A stretch of DNA of 55,186 bases from Acidobacteriota bacterium. GTDB taxonomy: Bacteria > Acidobacteriota > Terriglobia > Terriglobales > Acidobacteriaceae. Shown here piece by piece: positions 24,843 through 33,358 of this stretch. Numbering within the stretch: position 1 is the first letter of the stretch; every line of letters starts with the position of its first letter. A model generated the notes under the pieces. It did no database searches and had not been told where the DNA came from. It saw nothing but the letters and a program-made list of their open reading frames with translations. The stretch lies in NCBI GenBank assembly GCA_003225455.1, contig QIAB01000036.1, positions 183,536 through 238,721 on the forward strand, written 5' to 3'. Both the position numbers and the translations under genes were made by a program.

Positions 24843-25367
24843 TTATTCGTGTTTTTGGATAAATTTTCGGCGCGCGAGGTGCGTCTGGGCGGTGGGCTGA
24901 ATCTCGTCATATTTCAAAAAACTGATTGAGCCATCCACCTCAAGAACGGCGAGCGCAACATCGTGATAATGGGAGATGCCATGCTCCCGCATGGCGCGCT
25001 GCAGCTCATCCATGCTGACGTGTTCTTTAGCCATGTGGCTGCTGATGACTTGTCCATCGTGAACTAACAGGCTGGGCTGCCCTTGAACGAACTTGCGGAA
25101 GCGCCGATTGGCGCCGGAGAGTTCCGCCACAACATAGTTGAGAATCAGCAACGTGCTGGCAGCGATGACACCGCCAAGCAGCGAATTGTCCGGGCCGGTC
25201 ATGGCGTTTTGCACGGCGTTGCTGATCAAGAGCAGCAAAGTGAGGTCGAAGGGCGTCATTTGCCCGACTTCCCGTTTGCCGCTGAGGCGGACACCGATCA
25301 GCACTACGCCATAAACAACTGCCGTGCGCGCCGCGATTTCGACCAGGACGTGAGCACTGGCAAGCAT
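24843..25367 (-). CDS. DUF421 (YetF-type) membrane protein
   Basis: A 174-residue protein from the ATG at 25367; a GTG at 25382 would add five residues and overlap the preceding gene. Three N-terminal membrane segments are seen (residues 10-28, 40-56, 65-85), with GVRLSGKREVGQMTPFDLTL between the first two, as in YetF/DUF421 proteins. The cytoplasmic C-terminal domain has FVQGQPSLLVHDGQV, ELQRAMREHGI and VALAVLEVDGSISFLKYDE, also family-typical. Related proteins are implicated in spore or envelope functions in Bacillus but no molecular activity is settled. It directly follows the coiled-coil protein gene and is probably in the same transcript. Confidence 0.88.
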   Translation of the reverse strand: MLASAHVLVEIAARTAVVYGVVLIGVRLSGKREVGQMTPFDLTLLLLISNAVQNAMTGPDNSLLGGVIAASTLLILNYVVAELSGANRRFRKFVQGQPSLLVHDGQVISSHMAKEHVSMDELQRAMREHGISHYHDVALAVLEVDGSISFLKYDEIQPTAQTHLARRKFIQKHE

Positions 25368-25371
25368 TGCG

Positions 25372-26196
25372 CTAGTTCGCACTCACCGGAACTGGGGCAT
25401 TCTTCGGCGTGGTCAGGTAGCCGGTGGCTTTCTTCTTGTCCACGGTCCAGACGACCAGTTCGTAGAGCATGCGATCGCGCCCAGTGTAGAACTGGATCGG
25501 TTCGCTGATGTTGCGGTCTTTCTTCTCAATCGTCTTGTCATCAGACGTGACGTTCAGGGTAAATTTGCCTCGTTTGGCATCGGCCTTTTTCAATTGCAGG
25601 CTCACGGTTGAGACGGGCTGGGGCTTTGCGCCCTTCACCAACGTGAATTCGTAGTAGTTGCGATCGCCCTTGTGCTTGAGGATTTCAAGATCATCGCGTG
25701 TTCTGGCGATGAGTCCACTCTGCAAACCGAGATCGCCGATAGCGCCGGCCAGCCTGGCCTTGGTTGCTTCGAGATCGGCTCTGGTTGATGCAACATCGGT
25801 CCTCACGCCACCGACGTCGGTCTTTACTCCCGCCACTTCGCCGCTTACAGCGGTGATTTGTTGCTTCTGCTGCTCGGCGAGGCGAGCCTCGGCGGCGCGT
25901 TGTTGACGAGTGATCGCGGCGGCACGGGAAGCCAGTTCCTTCTTCGTCATCCCGACCTGCTGGGCGAGGGTTTCGTCCGAGGCCTCAGCCGATTGCATGC
26001 GCTTGGTCAGTTCGGCGATTTGCGCGCTGCTGGCGGCTTGATCTTTGCTCATCTGATCGAGACGGCTGCGCAGGTTGAAGATCAAGAATAGCGATCCCGC
26101 AACGTATGCGATTGCGAGCAGCAGTAAGACCCACTTGCCCGTGCTGACTTCCGATACAGGGTGCACTTCGGATGACTGAACGTCCTCGTCCGGCAT
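25372..26196 (-). CDS. Membrane-anchored coiled-coil protein
   Basis: A 274-residue protein. A short cytoplasmic tail is followed by a TM segment at about residues 22-42 (WVLLLLAIAYVAGSLFLIFN). Residues 43-175 form a long coiled coil with heptad-like repeats, including a short internal repeat (GVKTDVGGVRTDVASTRADL). The C-terminal 100 residues are beta-rich (YYEFTLVKGAKPQPVSTVSL, FTLNVTSDDKTIEKKDR, LYELVVWTVDKKKATGYL). The sequence suggests an extracytoplasmic stalk with a terminal domain. I do not recognise the family. It precedes the DUF421 gene by a few bases on the same strand. Confidence 0.78.
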   Translation of the reverse strand: MPDEDVQSSEVHPVSEVSTGKWVLLLLAIAYVAGSLFLIFNLRSRLDQMSKDQAASSAQIAELTKRMQSAEASDETLAQQVGMTKKELASRAAAITRQQRAAEARLAEQQKQQITAVSGEVAGVKTDVGGVRTDVASTRADLEATKARLAGAIGDLGLQSGLIARTRDDLEILKHKGDRNYYEFTLVKGAKPQPVSTVSLQLKKADAKRGKFTLNVTSDDKTIEKKDRNISEPIQFYTGRDRMLYELVVWTVDKKKATGYLTTPKNAPVPVSAN

Positions 26197-26448
26197 AGAA
26201 ACCCCTCCGCAAGATGTAATGAGATATTGAAATGATTGTTGAACATGGCGGGTGCGCTGTCAATTGTGAGCGGATGGTCGTTCTGGCACTAAAGGCCCAT
26301 TTGAGGGTGATGATGAAAGCCGGTCACACGAAAGACATCTTTGCGTGCTTCGCGAGTTCTTTGTGAGCTTTGCGGTTACAGCTCTTAACCGCAAAGGCCG
26401 CGGAGCATACGCCAAGGGCGCAAAGTAACCAGTACCAGTGCACAGTTT

Positions 26449-26489
26449 AATGGTAATTGCTATGGTAAAATGCCATTATGGTTACCATT
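26449..26489 (+). promoter_or_regulatory. Candidate autoregulatory operator of vapBC
   Basis: AATGGTAA (26449-26456) and TTACCATT (26482-26489) form a perfect inverted repeat around the vapB start. Between them ATGGTAAAATGCCAT (26462-26476) is a second dyad. Toxin-antitoxin operons are usually repressed by the antitoxin complex at such dyads. Confidence 0.55.
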
Positions 26490-26753
26490 CTCACGCTCGA
26501 CAAGGCGGGGCGAGTCGTTCTGCCCAAGCCGGTGCGGGACGAGCTTCAGTTAGGAGCGGGTGATTCTATCGAGTTGGAAAGCTCAGAAGACTGCATTCTG
26601 CTGCGGCCGGCGCGAGGCAATGCGCGCATGCGGAAAAAACAAGGGATCTGGGTGCTCCATGGCGGGGCGCCGCTCTCCGCCGGGATAGTGAAGGAAACAA
26701 TTCGCCGGGTACGCGAGGAACGCGAGCGCAAAATTCTCGGGAAGACTCGGTGA
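26478..26753 (+). CDS. vapB: VapB-type antitoxin, AbrB/SpoVT fold
   Basis: A 91-residue protein. Residues 1-45 (MVTILTLDKAGRVVLPKPVR then DELQLGAGDSIELES) are the swapped-hairpin AbrB/MazE/SpoVT DNA-binding domain. The C-terminal half is basic and should be the flexible toxin-binding tail (IVKETIRRVREERERK). It overlaps the PIN-domain gene by four bases (GTGA), typical of antitoxin-first modules, and a dyad covers its start. It should neutralise the toxin and repress the operon. Confidence 0.9.
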   Translation: MVTILTLDKAGRVVLPKPVRDELQLGAGDSIELESSEDCILLRPARGNARMRKKQGIWVLHGGAPLSAGIVKETIRRVREERERKILGKTR

Positions 26754-27175
26754 AATACTTCTTCGACACCTCTGTTCTTGTGCCTGCGCTGCTCGATGAG
26801 CACCCTCACCATGCTGCCAGCTTGGCGGCCCTTCTGCGAGCCAATAAGAAAAATGCCTGCTGCGCGGCGCATAGCCTGGCTGAGGTCTATTCCACTCTTA
26901 CCCGCTTGCCTCGAACTCACCGCGTCAGTGGAGACCAAGCCATGCTCTTCCTGGGAGATTTGGTCGAACGCTTGAGCCTGATTGCTCTGGAGGCAACGGA
27001 ATATTGGACGGCAATTAGTGATGCCGCAGCACAGAACATTTCTGGCGGCGCAATTTATGACGCTCTGCTGGCTAGGTGTGCCATCAAGTCTGGATCCGAA
27101 ACTATCTACACTTGGAATGTAGGAGATTTTGAGCGCCTGGGGACGGACGTAGCGAGTCGCGTGCGCACGCCATAG
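26750..27175 (+). CDS. vapC: VapC-type PIN-domain ribonuclease toxin
   Basis: A 141-residue PIN-domain protein with a GTG start inside the end of vapB. The acidic metal-binding residues are present: Asp6 (FFDTSVLVPAL), Glu45 (SLAEVYSTL), Asp104 (AIYDALLARCA) and Asp126 in TWNVGDFERLG. VapC toxins are Mg-dependent endoribonucleases that cut tRNA or rRNA to slow growth. The RNA target cannot be told from sequence. All active-site residues are intact, so the module looks functional. The copper ATPase gene ends convergently 19 bases downstream. Confidence 0.92.
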   Translation: MKYFFDTSVLVPALLDEHPHHAASLAALLRANKKNACCAAHSLAEVYSTLTRLPRTHRVSGDQAMLFLGDLVERLSLIALEATEYWTAISDAAAQNISGGAIYDALLARCAIKSGSETIYTWNVGDFERLGTDVASRVRTP

Positions 27176-27193
27176 TAGGTGGAATGAGCATAT

Positions 27194-29653
27194 TCATAGA
27201 TCTACCTTCCTCAGCCGCAGCGAATTCGTAATCACCGACACCGAACTGAAGCTCATGGCGGCGGCGGCGAAAATAGGCCTGAGCAACAATCCAAAAAACG
27301 GATAGAGCACGCCTGCGGCAATCGGCACACCGAGGGAGTTATACACAAACGCGAAAAACAGATTCTGGCGAATGTTGCGCATGGTGGCACGGCTGAGTTT
27401 GCGGGCGCGCACAATTCCGGCGAGATCGCCTTTCACCAGTGTGATGCCGCCGCTTTCCATGGCTACGTCGGTTCCCGTTCCCATTGCAATGCCCACGTCG
27501 GCTTGAGCCAGAGCCGGAGCGTCGTTGATGCCATCGCCCGCCATCGCCACAGTGCGGCCTTCGCCTTGCAGCCGCCGCACGACTTCCGATTTCTGTTCGG
27601 GGAGAACTTCGGCTTCGAACTCTTCAATTTGCAATTGCCGGGCAATGTTTTCGGCAGTTGCGCGGCTGTCGCCAGTGAGCATCACCAGTCGCAGGCCTTC
27701 CCTTTTCAGATCGCGAATGGCTTGCGGCGTCGATTGCTTAATTGGATCGGCAACACCGAGAACTCCAGCAATCCGGCCATCGACGGCCACGAAGATTACG
27801 GTCTGGCCATTCCGACGAAGCTCCTCGGCGGGGGAAGAAAGGCTCGGCTCGATGAGACCGACCTCCTTGAACCAACCTTCATTTCCGACGAGCACTTCCC
27901 TGCCCTCAATTCTTCCCCGAATGCCACGCCCGGTGAGAGATTCAAAATTTGCAGCAGCGCTCAGTTTCAGGCCGCGCTCGCGCGCCGCAGCGACAATCGC
28001 TGCGCCCAGCGGGTGTTCACTTCCCTGCTCCAGGCTCGCGACCAGCCGGATCAGTTCGTCTTCCTGCTGTCCTGCAACAGGAATTACTGTCACGAGTTTC
28101 GGTTTGCCTTCCGTTAGCGTGCCAGTCTTGTCGATAACCAGCGTGTCCACTTTCTCCATGATTTCGAGCGCCTCGGCATTTTTCACCAAGACACCGGCGT
28201 GTGCGCCACGGCCAGTGCCGACCATAATCGCAATCGGAGTTGCTAATCCCAGGGCGCACGGGCAGGCGATAATCAGGACTGCCACCGCGTTCACCAATGC
28301 GTTTGCCAGGCGCGGCTCGGGCCCAAGAAAAGCCCAGGCGATGAACGTCACGATTGAAATCGCGATGACCCCAGGAACAAACCAGGCTGAAACTCGATCT
28401 GCTAGTCGCTGAATCGGCGCGCGGCTGCGCTGGGCTTTGCTGACCAATTGCACAATCTGCGCTAGCAGCGTCTCGCTGCCGACGCGTTCAGCACGCATGA
28501 TGAACGATCCGGTTGCGTTCACGGTCGCGCCAATCACATGGCTGCCCGCTTCTTTTTCGACCGGTATCGATTCGCCCGTGATCATCGATTCATCCGCCGA
28601 GCTGCGGCCTTCGAGCACCACGCCATCCACCGGAATCTTCTCTCCCGGACGCACGCGCAACCGGTCGCCGGGCTGTACTTGCTCCAGCGGCACATCTTGT
28701 TCGGTGCGGTCATGCACAATACGGGCCATCTTTGGCGTGAGGTCCAGCAAAGCGCGAATTGCAGCGCCAGTTTTGCCGCGCGCCCGCAGTTCGAGAACTT
28801 GTCCGAGCAGCACCAAAGTCGTGATCGCCGCCGCGGCCTCGAAATACACCGGGGGCGTTCCATTCATCTCGCGAAACGATGCGGGAAAAATTCCCGGCGC
28901 CAGAGTGGCCGCAACGCTGTACCCGTATGCGGCGCCAGTCCCCATGGCGATCAGCGTGAACATATTGGTGGAGCGGTTTACGACCGAAGTCCAGCCGCGC
29001 TGGAAAAACGGCCATCCGCCCCAAAGCACCACAGGAGTAGCAAGCAGCAATTCGATCCACGGCAGCCCGCCTGCGGGAAGTGCATGCTGCACCAGCATTC
29101 CCGGTAACATGTCGGCCATGGCGACTCCAAGCAGCGGCGCCGTCAGCACGAGGCTGATCCAGAAGCGCCGGGTCATGTCGCGCAGTTCCGGATTTTCTTC
29201 CGCTTCGGCACTGACCGTGCGCGGCTCCAGCGCCATACCGCAGATCGGGCACGCTCCCGGGCCGCGCCGCACAATTTCCGGATGCATGGGGCAGGTGTAC
29301 TCGACTCGCTTTGGTGTGACAGGCGCCTCCGGTTCGAGCGCCATCCCACATCGAGGACATGCTCCCGGCTTACTCTGCCGCACTTCCGGACACATCGGGC
29401 AAACGTAGTGGGGCTTCGCTGGAGTTTCAGGTTCGCACGCAACCGCCGCACTCGCCGGCTTTGTGCCTAACATCACAAACCCGGCACTCTGGAGAAAGTT
29501 TTCTGGCGCTGCTTCAAATTTTTCTGCGCAGTGCTGGCAGCAGAAATAATAGGTCTGGTCCTGATAGGTGCGGCTATGCTTCGCAGTGACTGGATCGACG
29601 GTCATGCCGCAAACGGGATCTTTTATTAGTGTTTGAGTTTTATCGGTCGCCAT
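27194..29653 (-). CDS. copA: Copper-transporting P1B-type ATPase with YHS and metal-binding N-terminal domains
   Basis: An 819-residue CopA/CopB-like pump exporting Cu or Ag from the cytosol. Domain order: YHS domain (residues about 11-55, [10 protein letters not shown] with [10 protein letters not shown]); two short Cys-rich heavy-metal-binding domains ([20 protein letters not shown] and [20 protein letters not shown], each ending GMALEP); then the ATPase core. Core motifs are TGES in [11 protein letters not shown], the CPC metal-site helix [13 protein letters not shown], the phosphorylation site [32 protein letters not shown] and the last helices [13 protein letters not shown] and [16 protein letters not shown]. 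No ferredoxin-like HMA domain precedes the core. A small HMA-like gene is divergent, 96 bases away. Cu is the likeliest substrate. Confidence 0.94.
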   Translation of the reverse strand: MATDKTQTLIKDPVCGMTVDPVTAKHSRTYQDQTYYFCCQHCAEKFEAAPENFLQSAGFVMLGTKPASAAVACEPETPAKPHYVCPMCPEVRQSKPGACPRCGMALEPEAPVTPKRVEYTCPMHPEIVRRGPGACPICGMALEPRTVSAEAEENPELRDMTRRFWISLVLTAPLLGVAMADMLPGMLVQHALPAGGLPWIELLLATPVVLWGGWPFFQRGWTSVVNRSTNMFTLIAMGTGAAYGYSVAATLAPGIFPASFREMNGTPPVYFEAAAAITTLVLLGQVLELRARGKTGAAIRALLDLTPKMARIVHDRTEQDVPLEQVQPGDRLRVRPGEKIPVDGVVLEGRSSADESMITGESIPVEKEAGSHVIGATVNATGSFIMRAERVGSETLLAQIVQLVSKAQRSRAPIQRLADRVSAWFVPGVIAISIVTFIAWAFLGPEPRLANALVNAVAVLIIACPCALGLATPIAIMVGTGRGAHAGVLVKNAEALEIMEKVDTLVIDKTGTLTEGKPKLVTVIPVAGQQEDELIRLVASLEQGSEHPLGAAIVAAARERGLKLSAAANFESLTGRGIRGRIEGREVLVGNEGWFKEVGLIEPSLSSPAEELRRNGQTVIFVAVDGRIAGVLGVADPIKQSTPQAIRDLKREGLRLVMLTGDSRATAENIARQLQIEEFEAEVLPEQKSEVVRRLQGEGRTVAMAGDGINDAPALAQADVGIAMGTGTDVAMESGGITLVKGDLAGIVRARKLSRATMRNIRQNLFFAFVYNSLGVPIAAGVLYPFFGLLLRPIFAAAAMSFSSVSVITNSLRLRKVDL

Positions 29654-29749
29654 GATTCAGAGTAACGAGTGATTTGCAGACGAATCCTTTATATTGGATT
29701 CACTCCTCGGCCAATTAGGAGCAACCGCAAGTCTGACGAGGTTATCGCG

Positions 29750-29977
29750 ATGACGCAACTCGAAGTTGCTTACCGCTATGCTGGTACGTTGAGCGAAGCC
29801 AATATGCGCGCCATCGATGCCGCACGAGAAGTTTACGGCATCCGCCGCGTCAGCTTTGATTCAAAGGATCGAATCGTGAGAGTGGAGTTCGACGCTTCGC
29901 GGCTGAAAGAGCCCATGGTCGCCGCGTTATTGCGAGGGGCTGGAGTGGATATCCGGGACAAGCTCGTGCTTGCTTGA
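29750..29977 (+). CDS. Small HMA-like protein lacking the CxxC metal site
   Basis: A 75-residue protein from the ATG at 29750 with GACGAGG about eight bases upstream. The sequence (YRYAGTLSEANMRAIDAA, VYGIRRVSFDSKDRIVRVEF, VAALLRGAGVDIRDKLVL) has the beta-alpha-beta-beta-alpha-beta pattern of ferredoxin-like heavy-metal-associated domains. The loop that normally carries MxCxxC instead reads YAGTLSEAN, so it cannot bind copper in the usual way. It is divergent from copA and might supply the missing HMA-like partner or a regulator. The fold is a prediction by eye; function unknown. Confidence 0.7.
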   Translation: MTQLEVAYRYAGTLSEANMRAIDAAREVYGIRRVSFDSKDRIVRVEFDASRLKEPMVAALLRGAGVDIRDKLVLA

Positions 29978-30354
29978 GATGTACTGGAAATTTTGGGGGG
30001 AGGGCTGGAAGGCCGCCGAATTCATGCTTCAAGGCAAAAAGCAAGGGACGCTCGAGAAAACCTCTGGCCGAAGTTTATTCTCACGAGCGCCCCGTTGCGC
30101 GCCACTTCGTCTGGGGGTGGTAAAGCATCCCCTTGGCCAATGCTAAGTATATGAAATTAAAGCCACGCGCATTTTCGTCGGCCTGTAGGAATTGCCGCCC
30201 TTAGGGAAAGAATTACTCCGGTCACCTGAGGAGCACGAACTCTGCCGAAAGCTGCTGTTGAAATCGATCGTGGTGTCCTAAGAGTGCGATGATATTTAGG
30301 CTACCGGCGAAAAGTCCAAAGATGCATCCGAGAGGCAGAACAGCTAAATGGGTT
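29978..30354. other. Intergenic, no gene seen
   Basis: About 375 bases. A GGAAGGCCGCC stretch near 30008 and G-rich runs are present but no tRNA, terminator with a T-run or convincing ORF. A 68-codon minus-strand frame (30222-30428) has one hydrophobic segment but overlaps the lipoprotein gene and has no ribosome-binding site. Confidence 0.5.
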
Positions 30355-30774
30355 TTACCAGCGGCAATCGATGCCGTCCAATGTTCTCCTGCATCGCCAC
30401 CAGGACGGCGAACCTTTGTGTGGGCCACTATGCCCGATACTGTGAAACTTGACGGCCTGCTCTTTCGCAGACTGGTAAATTTGCGATTTTATGTCGCCCC
30501 GCAACCAAGTCTGCGACCAAGCAAAGCGTGTCTTGTCCCCGCACAATAGTAAGTCCCCCCTTTCATCAGAAGGAGGGTTGGATAGATCGTCGCGGGTAGC
30601 GATTTCACACTCTTTGGTTTCGTCCACATTCCAGATGGCTGAGGTCAAAGCAGGCAAGAGCACGTCGCCCTGCACGTAGGCCACAAGCATGTTCCGGCTT
30701 CTAGGTCTGCATCCTGTTGCAACAATCAGTACTAGCCCAATTCCTACTCCCCTTAGCAGAGTCATCTCTGGCAT
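30355..30774 (-). CDS. Small putative lipoprotein
   Basis: A 139-residue protein with AGGA about eight bases before the ATG. The first 22 residues form a lipoprotein signal (LRGVGIGLVLIVATGC), with Cys22 as the likely lipidation site. The mature part is polar with several cysteines (TKECEIATRDD, DLLLCGDKTRF, WWRCRRTLDGIDCRW) that could form disulfides. I do not recognise a family. It is isolated, with sparse coding on both sides, so its expression is uncertain. Confidence 0.55.
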   Translation of the reverse strand: MPEMTLLRGVGIGLVLIVATGCRPRSRNMLVAYVQGDVLLPALTSAIWNVDETKECEIATRDDLSNPPSDERGDLLLCGDKTRFAWSQTWLRGDIKSQIYQSAKEQAVKFHSIGHSGPHKGSPSWWRCRRTLDGIDCRW

Positions 30775-30845
30775 GTCGGATAGTCCTAATATGCATGGAT
30801 GCTAGGTAGGTGATGCAGTTTGATTCAGTGCGTTGAGAAAATCAA

Positions 30846-30869
30846 GGGCCACTCTGATGTGGCCCTTTT
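30846..30869. terminator. Rho-independent terminator-like hairpin
   Basis: GGGCCACTCTGATGTGGCCC followed by TTTT on the plus strand; read on the minus strand the stem is followed by TTGATTTT. It may act in both directions. No plus-strand gene directly precedes it. Confidence 0.55.
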
Positions 30870-30976
30870 CCAGCTCGGGAACCCAACAGGCCACTGCTGC
30901 GAATCCTGGCGGGTAAATCATCAAAATTCCTTTCAAAACACGAAAATCATCTTGTTTACCGAATGCGTTTACAAAA

Positions 30977-31018
30977 GCGTTGGCTTGGAGTGGAGGTTTA
31001 AACCACCCCAGCCAACGC
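30977..31018 (-). terminator. Terminator of the small 77-residue gene
   Basis: GCGTTGGCT pairs with AGCCAACGC around an inner GGTTTAAACC dyad. On the minus strand the stem is followed by TTTTG. It lies 20 bases after the stop of the minus-strand gene at 31038. Confidence 0.7.
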
Positions 31019-31037
31019 CAAAACGTTCACTTGACAG

Positions 31038-31271
31038 TTAGGTTTGTTGCTCTTGCCTTGCCAGGAACGAAATGGTGCGCCTTGCGTCTTCGAGTTCCAT
31101 CAGTTCCCGGTGGTTAGCGGCCCCAGCGCAGAGGCCGGAGAGCCGATCCTCTATAGCCTTCTGTGCTGCTTGCAGTTTGGGTTGAAAACGTATCGGGTCC
31201 AACTCCAATACGGCATCTTTGAAAACCTGCTTCCAGGTTGGTTGAGTGCTGGTGTGCGTAGCTGTCTGCAT
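31038..31271 (-). CDS. Small cytosolic hypothetical protein
   Basis: A 77-residue protein starting MQTATHTSTQPTWKQVFKDA at 31271. AGGAG lies seven bases upstream, which decides against the longer frame from 31322. It is mostly helical (LQAAQKAIEDRLSGL, HRELMELEDARRTISFLARQ) and has no signal peptide. A strong hairpin terminator follows its stop, so it is a self-contained transcription unit. I do not recognise a named family. Confidence 0.7.
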   Translation of the reverse strand: MQTATHTSTQPTWKQVFKDAVLELDPIRFQPKLQAAQKAIEDRLSGLCAGAANHRELMELEDARRTISFLARQEQQT

Positions 31272-31371
31272 AAAAATTCTCCTATTAGGATTGAGACTTG
31301 CGAGCAAATAAATTGGGGACACTGCCGAGCTAGGCCCGTGCAGTTCCGCGGCTTAGGTTAATGGGGGAGTC

Positions 31372-31644
31372 TCAGCAACGGAGAACACAGGCGGATAGAC
31401 AGAGCAGCGCGGGAGACGTGGGCAGTTGAGAACTTGGAGAGTATGTCCTCTTGGTTGAGGAGCTCAGCGACGAAGAGTCGACAATCTGTTGATTGCGGTG
31501 AGCCGGGACTGTGTTCGACGACTCTGCCACTATGCCGCTCTGGGTGCATCCGACCTCATCTGAGAGATCGTCGGGGTAGACAAACACAAACACCGCAGAC
31601 AAAGCGACAACCACGGCGAGCACGCGGACGAACTTCTTTTTCAT
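31372..31644 (-). CDS. Small exported or membrane-anchored hypothetical protein
   Basis: A 90-residue open frame starting MKKKFVRVLAVVVALSAVFV, a positively charged N-terminus with one hydrophobic segment that could be a signal peptide or anchor. The remainder is Ser/Thr-rich and low in complexity (SSSLSSSTKRTYSPSSQLPT), ending with several cysteines. The ribosome-binding site is weak. The signal-like N-terminus is the main reason to keep it; the downstream part may not be real protein. Confidence 0.4.
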   Translation of the reverse strand: MKKKFVRVLAVVVALSAVFVFVYPDDLSDEVGCTQSGIVAESSNTVPAHRNQQIVDSSSLSSSTKRTYSPSSQLPTSPALLCLSACVLRC

Positions 31645-31774
31645 GGTCTCTGCAACAGCTTGGAAGCCATTTTACCAGTCAACAAAATCAGCGCAACGAG
31701 ATTTTCTTGAAAAGAGGCGGGATCCAGAAGCCTTGAAAGGTTCCAGCGTTCTGCATCTCCGACGCAGATGTGAA

Positions 31775-31851
31775 TGGCGACCCCGGAGGGAGTCGAACCC
31801 CCAACCCTCAGATCCGAAGTCTGATGCTCTATCCAGTTGAGCTACGGGGCC
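31775..31851 (-). tRNA. tRNA-Arg (anticodon TCG)
   Basis: A 77-base cloverleaf on the minus strand. The acceptor GGCCCCG pairs with CGGGGTC (one G-T), the anticodon stem TCAGA/TCTGA encloses loop CTTCGGA giving anticodon TCG, the T-loop is GGTTCGACTCC and the CCA end is encoded. It originally stood next to tRNA-Arg(ACG), now about 1.5 kb away. Confidence 0.95.
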
Positions 31852-31883
31852 GCAATCGTTTTAAAGAGTAGCAGAAATGGAAA

Positions 31884-31928
31884 TGGCGCGCGCTGAGAGA
31901 TTCGAACTCCTGACCTTCTGGTTCGTAG
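31884..31928 (-). repeat. Duplicated 3' half of tRNA-Arg(ACG), likely attachment-site scar
   Basis: These 45 bases match 33359-33403, the 3' half of the intact tRNA-Arg(ACG) from the encoded CCA to the anticodon, at all but two positions. The match stops at the anticodon loop, as expected for the distal att site of an element that integrated at the tRNA 3' end. Confidence 0.85.
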
Positions 31929-32082
31929 TGGAAAGGGGGAAAATCCAAGTGCCTTATCGTCCGTTGCTTAGGGGCTGGCAAATTCTGAAAGCTAACGTTA
32001 ATTCGGCTACAAAAGTTTGGGGGGCTTCACCGGCGCCGCCCGGCAGTTTCAACCGCGCGGATGAATTTCGTCAACGCGGTGC

Positions 32083-32307
32083 TCACTCACCCGCGGTCGC
32101 GGCCATGCGTCTTTGCTGTGGAGTGCTGTAACCCGGCCTGCTGAAAAGCTCCTTGTTGCTGAATCCGTGATAGAAAAGGGCATCAATCCACGCGGTATCA
32201 CTGCTGGTAAAAGTTTCGTCCGCGTTTGCATTGCCATGTTGCGCTCCTTCCGAAACCCCGCATAGAAACGCTTGCCGCAAATCTTCTTCTGTGTACTGCG
32301 CCTCCAT
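32083..32307 (-). CDS. Small hypothetical protein within the integrated-element scar
   Basis: A 74-residue protein starting MEAQYTEEDLRQAFLCGVSE at 32307, with a near-perfect GGAGGG four bases upstream. It is acidic, helical at the start and ends FSNKELFSRPGYSTPQQRRM. It has no signal peptide, TM segment or family I recognise. Its strong ribosome-binding site and position between the two tRNA-Arg repeats suggest cargo left from the integrated element. Confidence 0.6.
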   Translation of the reverse strand: MEAQYTEEDLRQAFLCGVSEGAQHGNANADETFTSSDTAWIDALFYHGFSNKELFSRPGYSTPQQRRMAATAGE

Positions 32308-32372
32308 TGATCCCTCCGCTCGCGATTCTGTCAGAAGGCTGCGGGACCAAGCCATGCAGAATGATTGCGCGG

Positions 32373-32576
32373 CTACACCAAGGTAACCTCGGCGGAAGTT
32401 CGCCCTCTCTTCGGCAACGGGACTTCGACGAAGTTGCCCTCGGCATTGATTACGCCATCGATCGCTTGCAAGGGCGCATTCAAGATCCGGTCATAATTCA
32501 GGAAGATGCGGCGATTCTGGCTGTAATTGGGGTGAAACGCCAGCCCCAAAAGTCCTTGTTCTCCGTTGAAATCCAC
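32373..32576 (-). pseudogene. Fragment of a PQQ-dependent sugar dehydrogenase (GSDH family)
   Basis: The frame reads [20 protein letters not shown] then IFLNYDRI, which is the N-terminal signature of glucose/sorbosone dehydrogenases, beta-propeller quinoproteins that oxidise sugars in the periplasm. Only about 60 residues survive; the signal peptide before it and nearly all the propeller after it are gone. Its upstream side runs directly into the truncated SnoaL-like gene, so a deletion joined two unrelated genes. Confidence 0.75.
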
Positions 32577-32998
32577 CTGCTGCCCTCCTCGCCGATTTCC
32601 TCGGCTATTTTGCCATTCTCAATCCGAAAAACCGTCGTACCGGTAAATCGAATCTTGCGGCCCGAGGCTGCGGGAAACGTCCAAACCGGCGGATCGCTGA
32701 AAGCTGGGCCAGTGTGAGTGCCACCGCCGTCCCAACGCCCCACAACATAGTCGCCCTCGGCGATAAGACTGCCTACACCCCAGAAATTAAGGTCGGGGAA
32801 CGCCTCGCGGAATTCGGTCATCATCTTTTTGACAACTTCCTGTCCGCGCCCCGGGCCATGCAGGGGGTAGCGAACCAGAACGTTCGGCGTCGCCAGTTGA
32901 TCGACGACCTTCGGATTCCAGGGATTTCCCCAGAACTCCTTGAACCATCGCTCCACAATCGCCTTGTTTGCTTGTTCCTTCGTGCGTTCCTTCCACAT
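32498..32998 (-). pseudogene. SnoaL-like polyketide cyclase, C-terminus replaced
   Basis: The 166-codon frame starts MWKERTKEQANKAIVERWFK and has the NTF2-like ester-cyclase pattern: [76 protein letters not shown]. After IAEEIGEEG (near 32585) the sequence changes to out-of-frame GSDH DNA and the usual C-terminal strand and helix are missing. GGAG lies about five bases before the ATG. Family members isomerise or hydrolyse small molecules. The last 25-30 residues are foreign to the family, so activity is doubtful. Confidence 0.75.
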
Positions 32999-33165
32999 AG
33001 CATCTCCTCTTTCATGTGTTGAATAGGTCGATCAAGTGACGCTTGTCTCGCGCCGTTGATTCGTGACCATTCTCGAGACCTCCTTTCGGCAAAACACTCC
33101 GTTTCTTGCGTTCGAAATCATTCTTGCGATGCGTCGCCGGGATGGAGTAGGCGACGAGATGCTAA

Positions 33166-33304
33166 GGGATTGCAGAAGCAGTGGATTGGGCATTCCTCTT
33201 TGCGGACAACGGACAGGTATTCACACACTCATGAAGAACTTGAGTATCGCCGTCTAGCAGCAAGCAAGGCGGGACTGGATTTTCGGATTGAATTTCGAAG
33301 TTAG
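33166..33304 (+). pseudogene. C-terminal remnant of a tyrosine recombinase (phage integrase)
   Basis: The frame reads QKQWIGHSSLRTTDRYSHTH followed by EELEYRRLAASKAGLDF. This is the C-terminal catalytic segment of tyrosine recombinases: GHSSLRTT carries the conserved His and RYSHT the nucleophilic Tyr. Upstream sequence is not recognisably integrase in any frame, so only about 45 residues remain. It lies 54 bases from the 3' end of tRNA-Arg(ACG), the normal place for the integrase gene of a tRNA-targeting element. Confidence 0.82.
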
Positions 33305-33358
33305 TCCCAATCGACCCAAAACTGAGGTTGGAAATTTCTTGGCAAGTGCTTGATAGGA

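Noticed and set aside
27525-28412. Long plus-strand frames opposite copA, nagZ, polX and others
   Set aside because: They are antisense shadows of well-supported genes with low-complexity Ser/Arg-rich translations.
30222-30428. Minus-strand 68-codon frame with one hydrophobic segment
   Set aside because: It overlaps the lipoprotein gene, lacks a start signal and has no recognisable domain.
31643-31840. Plus-strand frame ending RRESNPQPSDPKSDALSS
   Set aside because: It is the antisense of tRNA-Arg(TCG), a common false ORF.
31877-32131. Plus-strand frame starting MEMARAERFELLTFWF
   Set aside because: It reads the antisense of the tRNA-Arg fragment at 31884-31928; no ribosome-binding site or family.
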